DNA of 64,000 nucleotides. Source: JBALVT01 sp045110675. GTDB taxonomy: Bacteria > Pseudomonadota > Gammaproteobacteria > Pseudomonadales > Halieaceae. Positions within the stretch are counted from its first letter, which is position 1. Each line of letters starts with the position of its first letter. The notes under the pieces are model-generated. The model saw only the letters and a program-made list of their open reading frames with translations. It was not told the origin of the DNA and made no database searches. A program made the translations under genes and the position numbers. Shown in pieces: positions 41,201 through 48,938 of the stretch. The stretch spans positions 12,903 to 76,902 of the forward strand of contig JBGCGJ010000047.1 in assembly GCA_045110675.1 (NCBI GenBank), given 5' to 3'.

Positions 41201-41718
41201 ATAAACAGGGCAATCAGATCCTCGCCGGATTGATCGTAGACATTCGCACCATGAAGACGAAGCGCGGCGATACCATGGCCATTTTGCGCCTGGATGACCG
41301 CAGCGCCAGAATTGAAGTGACGGTTTACGCTGAAGCTTATAACGCTGCCAGAGAGCTACTGTCCAAGGACAGCATCGTGATCGTAGAGGGCGCGGTTGCA
41401 CACGACGATTACTCGGGTGGATTGGCTATGCGAGTCAAAGAAGTTCGCTCCTTGCTGCAAGCCAGGCAGAACTATGCATCCGAGCTATGCATCGAGCTTC
41501 GCTATGACATGGTAGACCAACCGTTCACTGACGAATTAGAGCGGATGTTAACGGGCGCCAGTGGAGGAACCTGCCCGGTTGCGCTTGTCTACGGGGGTGC
41601 CAGTAGCCGGGCGAGGGTTCGCTTGGGTGAGCGATGGAGAGTCTCCCCCAGTGATGAACTGATCGAAGGCTTACGTGAGCGCGTCGGCGGTGGCAGTGTC
41701 TCTTTGCTATACCGGTAA
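38227..41718 (+). CDS. dnaE: DNA polymerase III alpha subunit
   Basis: This 1163-residue protein is the replicative polymerase. It has an N-terminal PHP domain (LHSEYSLVDG), the polymerase palm with catalytic aspartates in MPDFDVDFCMERR near residue 401, a helix-hairpin-helix region, and a C-terminal OB domain. Length matches E. coli (1160). It is the last gene of the conserved block; accA, which commonly follows in gammaproteobacteria, is not here. Confidence 0.98.
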   Translation: MTDFVHLRLHSEYSLVDGLVRIKPLVKRLVDLNMPAVALTDHSNFFGLVKLYKAATSSGVKPIFGVDLKIVDSDDAEDSYPISLLAMNEEGYRNLTVLISRSYTEGQYLGEPFVRKAWLEEHSAGVIAMSAGAAGDVGQALVGGKQDLAEDRARYWMGLYPNRFYLELHRTGRDGDETHLHAAVALAEKLACPVVATNDVRFLDSAEFEAHEARVCIGEGRALDDPRRARLFTDQQYLRSAEEMTKLFADVPEALANTVEIARRCNLIMELGKPYLPDYPVPPDLTMDAFFRQLSHEGLEARLKDLLDESAENYQQQKQVYLDRLEFELEVIIQMGFPGYFLIVMDFIRWAKEQDIPVGPGRGSGAGSLVAYVLEITDLDPLEYDLLFERFLNPERVSMPDFDVDFCMERRDEVIGYVADTYGREAVSQIITFGTMAAKAVVRDVARVQGKAYGLADKLSKMIPFEVGMTLSKALEQEEPLREFLADDNQAQEIWDMAEQLEGITRNVGKHAGGVVIAPSQLTDFSPLYCDEAGGGLVTQYDKGDVEDAGLVKFDFLGLRTLTIIDWAVKIIDVQRAKLGELPLDIMQIPLQDAASFKLLQSAETTAVFQLESRGMKDLIKRLQPDCFEDIIALVALFRPGPLQSGMVDNFINRKHGREAISYPDAQYQHEWLQPILEPTYGIILYQEQVMQIAQELAGYTLGGADMLRRAMGKKKPEEMAKQREIFQDGAIAKGVDGELSMKIFDLVEKFAGYGFNKSHSAAYALVSYQTAWLKTHYPAPFMAAVMSSELQNTDKIVIFVEECRSMGLGLKLPDVNEGQYMFTVNDDNEIVYGLGAIKGLGEGPVENILGARESGGEFTDLFDFCARTEPRKVNRRAIDALIRSGAFDSLNVPRWVLMASVDDALKAAEQSASNRDSGIEDLFGEVVPSSGTNGGGDIYSDFRAAREWSGRERLSGEKETLGLYVTGHPIDEYEQEIRKFAPTRIADLRANKQGNQILAGLIVDIRTMKTKRGDTMAILRLDDRSARIEVTVYAEAYNAARELLSKDSIVIVEGAVAHDDYSGGLAMRVKEVRSLLQARQNYASELCIELRYDMVDQPFTDELERMLTGASGGTCPVALVYGGASSRARVRLGERWRVSPSDELIEGLRERVGGGSVSLLYR

Positions 41719-41760
41719 GCGAATCGATGTAAGAATCAATGAGTGAAAAGGAATAAGCCA

Positions 41761-42552
41761 ATGCTGCTAGAGAACAAGATTGTCATTGTGTCGGGAATTG
41801 GTCCCGGTTTGGGTCAGGAATTATCGACGCTCGCTGCGAAGGAAGGCGCTAGCGCTGTGGTGCTGGCGGCCCGTACCGTCAGCAAGTTGGATGTCGCCGA
41901 GCAAGAAATAAATGACTTGGGTCTGGGCACCAAAGTGCTGAAAGTGGCAACGGATATTTCTGATAAGGAGCAGTGTTTGGCACTGGCCAAACAAACGGCG
42001 GAGTCTTTTGGGCGCATCGATGTACTGTTCAATAGCGCCTATGATCCAGGCAGTTTTGAACCAGTAGAGAGTGCAGATATGGACGGATGGCGTCGAGCGA
42101 TGGATGTCAATTTCTTCGGTACCATGCACTTAACTCAAGCCTGCGTGCCTTACATGAAGGACGCGGGCGGTGGCTCGGTGGTTATGATCGCCACCATGGT
42201 GGAGCACAAACCGCTGGCGACACAAGGTGGCTATGGGTCTTCGAAGTCGGCCTTGCGCTCGGCCACAAAGCACTTGGCCTTGGAGCTGGGTCAGTACAAT
42301 ATTCGGGTGAACAGCTGCCATATGGGTTGGATGTGGGGGCCTAGTGTCGAAGGCTATTTCGCCTGGCAGTCTCAAACCACCGGGAAAACTACCGATGAGC
42401 TAATCTCAGAAGTCACTAAGAACATTCCCCTGGGCGTGATTCCCGATGATGGTGAATGCGCCAAAGCGGCGATGTTTTTCGCTTCTGATTACGCAAGTGT
42501 AGTTACCGGGGCGGCGCTGGATGTTAACGGCGGCGAGTTTATGCCAATCTAA
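41761..42552 (+). CDS. SDR-family oxidoreductase with Thr in place of the catalytic Ser
   Basis: This 263-residue short-chain dehydrogenase has a SGIGPGLGQE cofactor motif and the active-site Tyr-x3-Lys (YGSSK). At the position usually held by the catalytic Ser, 13 residues before the Tyr, there is Thr in MIATMVEHK. The active site may still work since Thr carries a hydroxyl. I choose the ATG at 41761, which follows AAGGA; a GTG 18 bases upstream is an alternative. It lies 42 bases after dnaE on the same strand and is followed by a DUF1244 gene. Substrate unknown. Confidence 0.85.
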   Translation: MLLENKIVIVSGIGPGLGQELSTLAAKEGASAVVLAARTVSKLDVAEQEINDLGLGTKVLKVATDISDKEQCLALAKQTAESFGRIDVLFNSAYDPGSFEPVESADMDGWRRAMDVNFFGTMHLTQACVPYMKDAGGGSVVMIATMVEHKPLATQGGYGSSKSALRSATKHLALELGQYNIRVNSCHMGWMWGPSVEGYFAWQSQTTGKTTDELISEVTKNIPLGVIPDDGECAKAAMFFASDYASVVTGAALDVNGGEFMPI

Positions 42553-42567
42553 TACGAGAGAAAGATT

Positions 42568-42849
42568 ATGTCTAATATAGAAGTTGAAGCGGCGGTGTTT
42601 CGTCGCCTTCTGGAACACCTGGATAGCCGCAAAGATGTACAGAATATCGAATTGATGAATCTGGCGAGTTTTTGCCGTAACTGTCTTTCCAAATGGTATG
42701 TGGCGGCCGCTGAAGAGCGAGGAGAAACCGTAAACTACGAGCAGGCGAGAGAACTTGTCTACGGAATGCCTTATAGCGAATGGAAGAAGTTGTATCAAAC
42801 GGAGGCCACCGCGGAGCAGCTTGCCGCGTTCGACAAAAAAGAGAAGTAA
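42568..42849 (+). CDS. DUF1244 small protein
   Basis: This 93-residue acidic helical protein has the conserved segment LMNLASFCRNCLSKWYVAAAEERG followed by YGMPYSEWKK, which I recognise as DUF1244, a proteobacterial family of unknown function with a structure but no assigned role. The CRNC pair of cysteines is a family feature. It is 15 bases behind the SDR gene and probably cotranscribed. The stop is followed by two convergent small genes on the other strand. Confidence 0.85.
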   Translation: MSNIEVEAAVFRRLLEHLDSRKDVQNIELMNLASFCRNCLSKWYVAAAEERGETVNYEQARELVYGMPYSEWKKLYQTEATAEQLAAFDKKEK

Positions 42850-42891
42850 CGTCCACGTTTTTTGTAGGCGGTGTAAACGGTTTAAATGGAT

Positions 42892-43296
42892 CTACAGCGG
42901 TCCGTAGGGCAAAAAACGATTGTCGCTCACGGAGCGTATCCATTTGAGTAGCTCTTTGTCCAATCGCGCGCCGCGTTTTCTTAAGCACTTTGCCAGGGGT
43001 ATAACGGGAGATTTGTCACCGCTCTCCCAACCCGGAAGGTTTTCCGCTACGACAAAGAACCGTATCAGGTGGAGTATTTGTTCGTCGGAGAGTGATTGGG
43101 CGGTGTCGGTCCAAATAGATGATTCCAGCGTGATTAACCCTGAGAGTTCCTGGGATTCTGCACCGCTAATGAAATCGTCGAGTTGATCCAGCTTTTGTGC
43201 TTCGCTCAGATTGATGAAGCGAGTGAGTATCTCTGGTTCGATGTGTATGCTTTGGGCCGCCGCCTCGGCGGCGGGGTCCCAGGAACCAATCGACAT
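42892..43296 (-). CDS. Conserved hypothetical protein
   Basis: This 134-residue soluble, mostly helical protein has no signal peptide. The pattern LPGWESGDKSPVI.LAK.LRKRG...LLKWI...S.NRFLPYGPL resembles an uncharacterised family found in Pseudomonas-like genomes (from memory). A ribosome binding site (AAGGAGAA) precedes the ATG at 43296. Upstream on the same strand is another small unknown gene, so the two may form an operon. I cannot assign a function. Confidence 0.7.
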   Translation of the reverse strand: MSIGSWDPAAEAAAQSIHIEPEILTRFINLSEAQKLDQLDDFISGAESQELSGLITLESSIWTDTAQSLSDEQILHLIRFFVVAENLPGWESGDKSPVIPLAKCLRKRGARLDKELLKWIRSVSDNRFLPYGPL

Positions 43297-43338
43297 ATCT
43301 TTCTCCTTAGGCAGTTGGCCATTATAAGAGAAAGTAAA

Positions 43339-43614
43339 TTAGCTGTCGCTGTCGATCAGTTTACGTAAGTAATTAAATCGTGAGGCATAGGATTCCACAA
43401 CCTCGTCTCTGGTGCGCACCAAGACGTTTTTAATCGGTTCTTTAGGAGGCATATCGTCTTCGCTCCAGTAAAACTGCTTGCCCAGCTCATTGAGTCCGTC
43501 GCCTATCACGTTAGCGCTTTCAAGAGTTGCTTGAACCAGAAACATTTCGGCGACAACGATATCGCTGACCGCTCTTTGCATTCTGCTTTGAGAACTCACT
43601 TCCTGAGCTTCCAT
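43339..43614 (-). CDS. Small hypothetical protein
   Basis: This 91-residue protein is predicted helical, with polar ends and no signal peptide or membrane segment. I do not recognise a family. Support for it being real: a purine-rich ribosome binding site (AGGAG) just before the ATG at 43614, an ordinary codon pattern, and location 42 bases before another small gene on the same strand. The preceding 240 bases separating it from dbpA contain nothing else I can identify. Confidence 0.6.
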   Translation of the reverse strand: MEAQEVSSQSRMQRAVSDIVVAEMFLVQATLESANVIGDGLNELGKQFYWSEDDMPPKEPIKNVLVRTRDEVVESYASRFNYLRKLIDSDS

Positions 43615-43856
43615 TAGAACAATCTCCTGTCAGAGTTAACCTGTATTCGGTGCGTGCGCCAAAATGGTGCCTTTTCGCACTATCAGTGTGCTTAAACCTG
43701 GAAAGAGTACCGCTTGATCCAGTGTTTTCCGCATTGCACAAACCTCTTTGCAAGCCTTGTGCCAGCGGAACGCCATGATAATGAAAATTTGTTACAGTTC
43801 AATATGTGATGGCTAAGTTTCTAGTGAATATGTCATAAGCAGAGCCCGTATGGCGG

Positions 43857-45236
43857 TTACAACTGCCGAACTTTGAATTTTCGCCCTTTGATTCGTCCAT
43901 TGATTAGTCGACCTAGGGCCTTACCTGCCACCGAAGACTCAATCGCCACATAGGCGGCGTAGTCCATCACTTCTATCTTACCTACCGCTTTACCCTCTAT
44001 GCCTGCCTCGCCGGTTAAAGCGCCGAGAATATCCCCGGGGCGCACTTTGTCTTTTCGACCACCGGCAATACATAGGGTTGCAAATCGAGGCAGGGGCATT
44101 TTGCGGCCAGTTTGGGGCAGAGATTCGATGGCTTCAAACGCAAGGTCCCGATTTATGTACTCGCCGATCTGATCGAATTTGTAACGCTCAGAGTCTGAAA
44201 ATATGGAAACTGCCAGACCTTCTTTTCCCGCTCTTCCGGTGCGGCCGATGCGATGCACGTAGACTTCAGTGTTGCGGGGCAGATCGAAGTTCACCACAGC
44301 GGGCAGGTCTTCAATGTCCAGCCCTCTGGCGGCTACGTCCGTGGCTACCAGCACACTGCAGCTGCGCTGTTTGAACTGGACTAGCACTTGATCGCGGTCT
44401 CTTTGTTCAAGATCACCGTGTAGGGCTTTGGCGCTAATGTTTTTCTCGCACAAAAAGTCAGTGACTTCTCGAACCTGTACTTTGGTGTTACAAAAAACAA
44501 CCGCCGCTTCGGGGTGGTGGGCGTTCAACACGTCCACCAGAGCCTGTAGTTTCCCAGCTTTGTGGCAAATATAGAACACTTCAGAAATATGCTCGTTGCT
44601 GTGCAGTGACTCCACGCTTACCGTTACCGGAGATTGCTGAAACTGGCTGCTCAGTGAATCGATGTCATCCGGGTAGGTGGCGGAAAACATCAGTGTTTGC
44701 CGATTGTCCGGTGTTTCTTCGATTATTGTCTTGATGTCGTCAATAAAACCCATTTCTAGCATGCGGTCTGCTTCATCCAAAACCAGAGTGTTCACTCGTG
44801 ATAGGGCCAGGGTTTGCTTGCGCACGTGGTCCTTGATCCGACCGGGAGTCCCCACAACAATATGAGCGCCATGCTCAAGCGAACCGATCTGCGGGCCTAT
44901 CGACTGGCCGCCGCATAATGTGACCACTTTGATATTTTGTGCGAAGCGAGCAAGTCGGCGAATCTCTGTGGAAACCTGACTGGCCAATTCTCGGGTGGGA
45001 CAAAGAACGATAGCTTGGGTCGCAAAATCCTTGGGATTCAGTTTGGCCAGCAGCGGTAGACCGAATGCCGCTGTTTTGCCGGACCCGGTTTTTGCCTGAG
45101 CAATTAGATCCTGGCCTGCTAAGGCGAGCGGTAACGCTTCTGCCTGGATCGGAGTCATATGTTTGTAGCCCAGCCTCTCCAGGTTGCGCAGCTGTTCCTC
45201 GGGGATTGTCAGGTTGGAAAAAGATTGCTTGCTCAC
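43857..45236 (-). CDS. dbpA: ATP-dependent RNA helicase DbpA
   Basis: This 459-residue DEAD-box helicase has motif Q (MTPIQAEALP), motif I (AKTGSGKTAAFG), motif II (VLDEADRM), SAT and HRIGRTGRAG. The C-terminal RNA-binding domain (about 385-459; FATLCIAGGRKDKVRPGDILGA) identifies DbpA, which acts on the 23S rRNA hairpin 92 in 50S assembly. It starts with GTG at 45236. It is monocistronic. Confidence 0.95.
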   Translation of the reverse strand: MSKQSFSNLTIPEEQLRNLERLGYKHMTPIQAEALPLALAGQDLIAQAKTGSGKTAAFGLPLLAKLNPKDFATQAIVLCPTRELASQVSTEIRRLARFAQNIKVVTLCGGQSIGPQIGSLEHGAHIVVGTPGRIKDHVRKQTLALSRVNTLVLDEADRMLEMGFIDDIKTIIEETPDNRQTLMFSATYPDDIDSLSSQFQQSPVTVSVESLHSNEHISEVFYICHKAGKLQALVDVLNAHHPEAAVVFCNTKVQVREVTDFLCEKNISAKALHGDLEQRDRDQVLVQFKQRSCSVLVATDVAARGLDIEDLPAVVNFDLPRNTEVYVHRIGRTGRAGKEGLAVSIFSDSERYKFDQIGEYINRDLAFEAIESLPQTGRKMPLPRFATLCIAGGRKDKVRPGDILGALTGEAGIEGKAVGKIEVMDYAAYVAIESSVAGKALGRLINGRIKGRKFKVRQL

Positions 45237-45392
45237 GTTAGGGGCGGTCCAGTGGATTACGGCGCGGGAGTATACCAGAGTGGTGTGCTATCGCCCCAAC
45301 TGCTTACCTTGGCCTGCCAAGTTGCTTCGGACCAGCAATTGCTGGCGGTTTTGTGTATAATGTCCGGCCATTCGGAAAATATAAGGTTTCAC

Positions 45393-45623
45393 ATGGCACC
45401 CAAGCCAACAGCACAGCCCGGGAAAAAGCCTCACACTCAACCCTCAAAGAAGAAGCAACCTGCATCGGTGGAGACTTCCCAGTCTATTGAGGAACAAACC
45501 AAGGCGTTCTTTAAGGCGGGTGGAAAGGTTGAAGAAATTCGCACTGGCGTTAGCGGCCAGCAGGGGTTAGCCGGTCCGCGCCACATTTCACTGGGAACCA
45601 GCGGCAATACCGCAAAGTCCTAG
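45393..45623 (+). CDS. Small basic protein, possible SutA-like
   Basis: This 76-residue protein has a Lys/Pro/Gln-rich N-terminal half and a helical segment SIEEQTKAFFKAGGKVEEI. That short helix resembles a segment of the Pseudomonas RNA-polymerase-binding protein SutA (FxxxGGxIxxI), but similarity is limited and homology is not shown. The ATG at 45393 follows AAGG; the same frame is open upstream to 45159 without support. It is followed after 338 bases by the cold-shock gene. It may be a small nucleic-acid-associated protein. Confidence 0.55.
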   Translation: MAPKPTAQPGKKPHTQPSKKKQPASVETSQSIEEQTKAFFKAGGKVEEIRTGVSGQQGLAGPRHISLGTSGNTAKS

Positions 45624-45961
45624 ACGCCTGCCGTCATAATTATAGCTTGAACGATGTTGATCCTCGTTCCGGTGGCAATCGGAACGATAGGCCAGAGACC
45701 GTTTGCGAGATGGAAAAACCCGGAGATTACGCCCATCGAGGTGCCCCTATTGGGCCATATTGCTCGATTGTTTAGGCGTTGACTCTACTTATTGGCCGTA
45801 TATAATGCTCCGAGCTTGAAAGTGCAACTTATCGTTATTTATGCCCAATTTTTCGACGTTCTATCTTTAGTACCTCGGCCTGATTTTCATAAGTAATAGC
45901 TACACATTTCAGCAAAATGGCCTGTTAAGGGCTTTAATTACTAATGAAATAGGAAATACAT
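45624..45961 (+). other. Non-coding region with csp promoter and leader
   Basis: These 338 bases hold no gene. A short hairpin at 45665-45686 (seven-base arms) may end the upstream small gene. A near-consensus promoter at 45779-45806 and a leader of about 150 bases in front of the cold-shock gene fill the rest. Confidence 0.6.
45779..45806 (+). promoter_or_regulatory. Sigma-70 promoter of the cold-shock gene
   Basis: TTGACT (45779-45784) and a perfect TATAAT (45801-45806) are 16 bases apart. Transcription would start near 45813, giving an untranslated leader of about 149 bases before the ATG at 45962. A long leader of this size is a hallmark of cspA-type genes, where it makes the mRNA a temperature switch. 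Confidence 0.75.
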
Positions 45962-46168
45962 ATGTCTACAACTACCGGTACCGTTAAGTGGTTCAACGAA
46001 TCTAAAGGTTTTGGTTTTATCGAGCAAGAATCTGGTCCTGACGTGTTTGCACACTTCAGCGCCATCTCAGGTTCAGGCTTCAAGACTTTGGCCGAAGGCC
46101 AAAAAGTTGAGTTCACTGTGACTCAAGGCCAAAAAGGTCCTCAAGCAGAGAACATCGTAGCGGTTTAA
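45962..46168 (+). CDS. Cold-shock protein, CspA family
   Basis: This 68-residue single-stranded nucleic-acid-binding protein has both RNA-binding motifs, KGFGFI and VFAHF, in the usual five-strand beta barrel. It starts GTVKWFNESKGFGFIEQE, a typical CspA-family opening. It has a strong promoter, a leader of about 150 bases and a strong terminator, so it is a single-gene transcription unit. Which paralogue (cold-induced or constitutive) it is cannot be told from sequence. Confidence 0.95.
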   Translation: MSTTTGTVKWFNESKGFGFIEQESGPDVFAHFSAISGSGFKTLAEGQKVEFTVTQGQKGPQAENIVAV

Positions 46169-46178
46169 TCACCCTGCG

Positions 46179-46215
46179 AAAAAAAGGCGAGACTTAACGG
46201 TCTCGCCTTTTTTTT
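46179..46215. terminator. Bidirectional intrinsic terminator
   Basis: Seven A, then GGCGAGAC and GTCTCGCC flanking a six-base loop, then eight T. It lies between the convergent csp gene and the DUF3604 gene and can terminate both. Confidence 0.93.
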
Positions 46216-46256
46216 GCCTGAAATTTGATCTTGGATGTACCCGAGACAGCCCCGAG

Positions 46257-48143
46257 CTACAGGTCCTGGGGGTTAAACCAGATCGGTGAAGTGTATGCAC
46301 GTTCCTGCAGTGTAGCCGGTCCCTCTTCAGGGATGTCGGCATTGAGAGCCAGCGCATCATAAAGTGAGTGTCTGGGTGTTGGAATCTCCAGTACTCGCAC
46401 ATAGTAAAAAGCAGCTTGATCGGCGTCGAAATCCGGATCGGTCCATCGTATTGACAATTCCTCGGCTCCGATACTGTTCTCATAGTGACCGGTACTTAAA
46501 TCTACCGTGTTCCCCACACTCGGCAGTTTGCCATCGAAGTTGAGCTGCCGATCGCCTGACCAGGCCACGTTGTAGACTTTCTCATGCTGGATACCGCTAG
46601 AGTCCACCCACCCTTTGACAACCTGTACCCTGTCGAGATTGGCCCCGTTTGGGTCTTTCATGGCCCGAATAAGCATTTGCGGTGACTGGCTTCCTCCCAC
46701 TCGGTTCAAATTGCCGCCCATTGGAACGCCCTGTGAGTATCCAATATTTGCGAAGTCTGTTGATTCAACACTGCTTTCACTGAAATCCCAACCACCAAAA
46801 ACCTGAACCCGAAGTCTGGTCCCCGTAGTTGCGTAAACTTCCTTGCGTTGGAAGGCGGCAAATATCTCATCACGCGTATTGTCCCGGGCCCATACAGCCG
46901 CCAAGCCCGATGCTGACATATTCCAGCCGGTGACTTCTCCACCGCCTATTCTTTCGCTTGAGCGTTTGGTTTCGGGGGTGGAGTCTCGTGCAAACTTTCC
47001 CCAGAAATTGTCTTCCTCCGCTGAAGAAAGTCCTGAATGGGAATCAGTCGATCCAATCATTCCGAACTGGTAGGGATTGACGCCTATCTTTTGCTCCAGA
47101 GCCAACCCGAGGCGCAGCGCGGAACGCGCGTAATCGGCGGCTTTTGGAACGTAGTCCATATGCCCTTGTTGTATGTAGTGGGTGTAAGTTTCGAAATCGG
47201 CAAATTCGTCATCGGGGGATACAGTTGGATGTGTTTCGGAATCGCCCTTAATTTGGGTGATTTCCGATACCGGCTCCCACTGCATGCGTCGGCGCGCGTA
47301 CTCTTGTGTAATAGCTACTCCCTTCAATGTGGTATCGGCATACATGTACCCTTTGGAGATATTGGAGTTGTGCGGCATGGCAATAAAACGCGAGCCGGTT
47401 CGATCACTCGTCTCTTCCAACCAAGTCCATAAATCTTCCGGGTACTGGCTCTGGTCTGACCCATAGGGTACGAATTGTTTGGCCCGGACGCCGGAATCCG
47501 GTGTGAAAACGATTCGGTGCAGGTTGGCTCCAGTGGGGATTGAACTCCACTCCCAGCCGATGAAAGTGGTGAACTTGCCGGGGGAGTTGTGACGTTCCGC
47601 TGCGTCCACAATTTCGTGCCACGCTGTGCTCTCCGTGTCGAGAGTATCGCCAAAGGTGCTCGTGGGAAGCTCGTTAGCGGGATCTGCCACGGGATCGGAG
47701 CCGGGATTTTCCGCGCTGACAGGCAGCAGAGCGTTAAACACGCTTGCGCCATCACCGCTCTCGATCGCACGGTTCAGCATGGTGATTGCAAACCAGGCCT
47801 TGAGATTACCCCACAACCCCAGGTCCTCGGGCTCCGCTGTGCCGAGATTTGTCGCCCTGATAACGCCCATAAGTTCTGCATGATCGGAGACAACCAGAAA
47901 ATCCAGAGGCGTGCCAATTTGTACTCGGGCTCGATTGAAAGGGTGAACAACGGGCAAGCCCTTAGCCCAGCGATAGGCCGTGTCGGGATCGGCGGTCTGG
48001 TTCTTGTTCAAATAGGCGTCGAAGGAATAGGACGTGTGCAGGTGAGTGTCGCCAAATAGTAGTTGGCTGGGTTCCGCCACCGCTGTGTTTTGGGTGAGGC
48101 CCAAGGCTAGTAAGCCTGTAGCAAAATGCCTGAAAAGCGACAT
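46257..48143 (-). CDS. DUF3604 secreted PHP-like protein
   Basis: This 628-residue protein has a signal peptide (FATGLLALGLTQNTAVA). A metal-site pattern typical of DUF3604/PHP-like proteins follows: FGDTHLHTSYSFDAYL, VVSDHAEL, GWEWSS, MPHNSN and GSTDSHSG. Such metal-dependent hydrolases are abundant in marine bacteria, but activity and substrate are not established. The C-terminal third (about 450-628) looks like an added beta-rich domain ending in SPIWFNPQDL. GGAA precedes the ATG at a suitable distance. It is a single-gene unit, probably periplasmic. Confidence 0.85.
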   Translation of the reverse strand: MSLFRHFATGLLALGLTQNTAVAEPSQLLFGDTHLHTSYSFDAYLNKNQTADPDTAYRWAKGLPVVHPFNRARVQIGTPLDFLVVSDHAELMGVIRATNLGTAEPEDLGLWGNLKAWFAITMLNRAIESGDGASVFNALLPVSAENPGSDPVADPANELPTSTFGDTLDTESTAWHEIVDAAERHNSPGKFTTFIGWEWSSIPTGANLHRIVFTPDSGVRAKQFVPYGSDQSQYPEDLWTWLEETSDRTGSRFIAMPHNSNISKGYMYADTTLKGVAITQEYARRRMQWEPVSEITQIKGDSETHPTVSPDDEFADFETYTHYIQQGHMDYVPKAADYARSALRLGLALEQKIGVNPYQFGMIGSTDSHSGLSSAEEDNFWGKFARDSTPETKRSSERIGGGEVTGWNMSASGLAAVWARDNTRDEIFAAFQRKEVYATTGTRLRVQVFGGWDFSESSVESTDFANIGYSQGVPMGGNLNRVGGSQSPQMLIRAMKDPNGANLDRVQVVKGWVDSSGIQHEKVYNVAWSGDRQLNFDGKLPSVGNTVDLSTGHYENSIGAEELSIRWTDPDFDADQAAFYYVRVLEIPTPRHSLYDALALNADIPEEGPATLQERAYTSPIWFNPQDL

Positions 48144-48319
48144 GTGAATTTCCTTCGAATCATTATTCTAATGCCACAAATTATTACACAAAGCACAGGC
48201 TTTGGCTCCACACCGTCTTTGGGTTCGCTACTTCCGTTCCTAGATGCCGTGTACGGTGCTAGAATGAGACTTTAGCGAGTATAGGCGGCATCTCATTCAA
48301 TGGCAGTGAAGACCTTATC

Positions 48320-48871
48320 TTGAAGTGGAAGGTGCTTAAGTTGTTCTTGCCCTTGTTGCTGCTGGGGTTTGTGGTGCCCATGATTATGCCCGGTGCCGAT
48401 GGAAAACCGGTGATGTCGTATCGTGATTGGCTCCCTGATGAATCCACTCTCGATTCCTTGCAGCAAAAAGCCCGGAGCGGAGCGCGGGTGATTGGCGAAG
48501 CATTGGACAGTGGTGTCGAGGCCGCGGGAGGCGAACCTCCTGAGTTGTTGGAGGGGTTGGGAGGCCTCAAAAACGAAGCCCCTTCGTCGAAACAAGTTTA
48601 CAAATGGAAGGATGAGTTTGGCCAATGGCATTTCACTGATGATGCCGAAGTGGCGAAACGCCGAGGTGCAAATGCTTCGGAACTCGAAGAGCATGTCCTG
48701 TCCTATCCCGCCAACGAGATGTCTGCTCCAGCTGAGCATCCTCCGATCCCTGAAGCCGCGCCAGCGGAGTCCTTTGAACCAAGTTTAAAGAATGTTCCTA
48801 AGGTAATGGGGGAAGCCAATCGTGTGAAGGAGCTTCTAGAGCAGCGTTATCGGGATACAGAACAACTCTGA
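48320..48871 (+). CDS. DUF4124-like membrane-anchored protein
   Basis: This roughly 183-residue protein has an N-terminal hydrophobic anchor (LKLFLPLLLLGFVVPMI) and a segment VYKWKDEFGQWHFTDD that matches the short DUF4124 motif, found in many proteobacterial envelope proteins. The rest is low-complexity and proline/alanine-rich, ending in a coiled-coil-like VKELLEQRYRDTEQL. The start is uncertain: the frame needs a TTG at 48320 or a GTG four codons later, with a poor ribosome binding site. Function unknown. Confidence 0.65.
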   Translation: MKWKVLKLFLPLLLLGFVVPMIMPGADGKPVMSYRDWLPDESTLDSLQQKARSGARVIGEALDSGVEAAGGEPPELLEGLGGLKNEAPSSKQVYKWKDEFGQWHFTDDAEVAKRRGANASELEEHVLSYPANEMSAPAEHPPIPEAAPAESFEPSLKNVPKVMGEANRVKELLEQRYRDTEQL

Positions 48872-48938
48872 GAATCTTCAGGTTCCGACCTGAATTCATT
48901 CAGGTGCCGGTGCTTTTTCACCGCGCGTTCGCAGCGAT

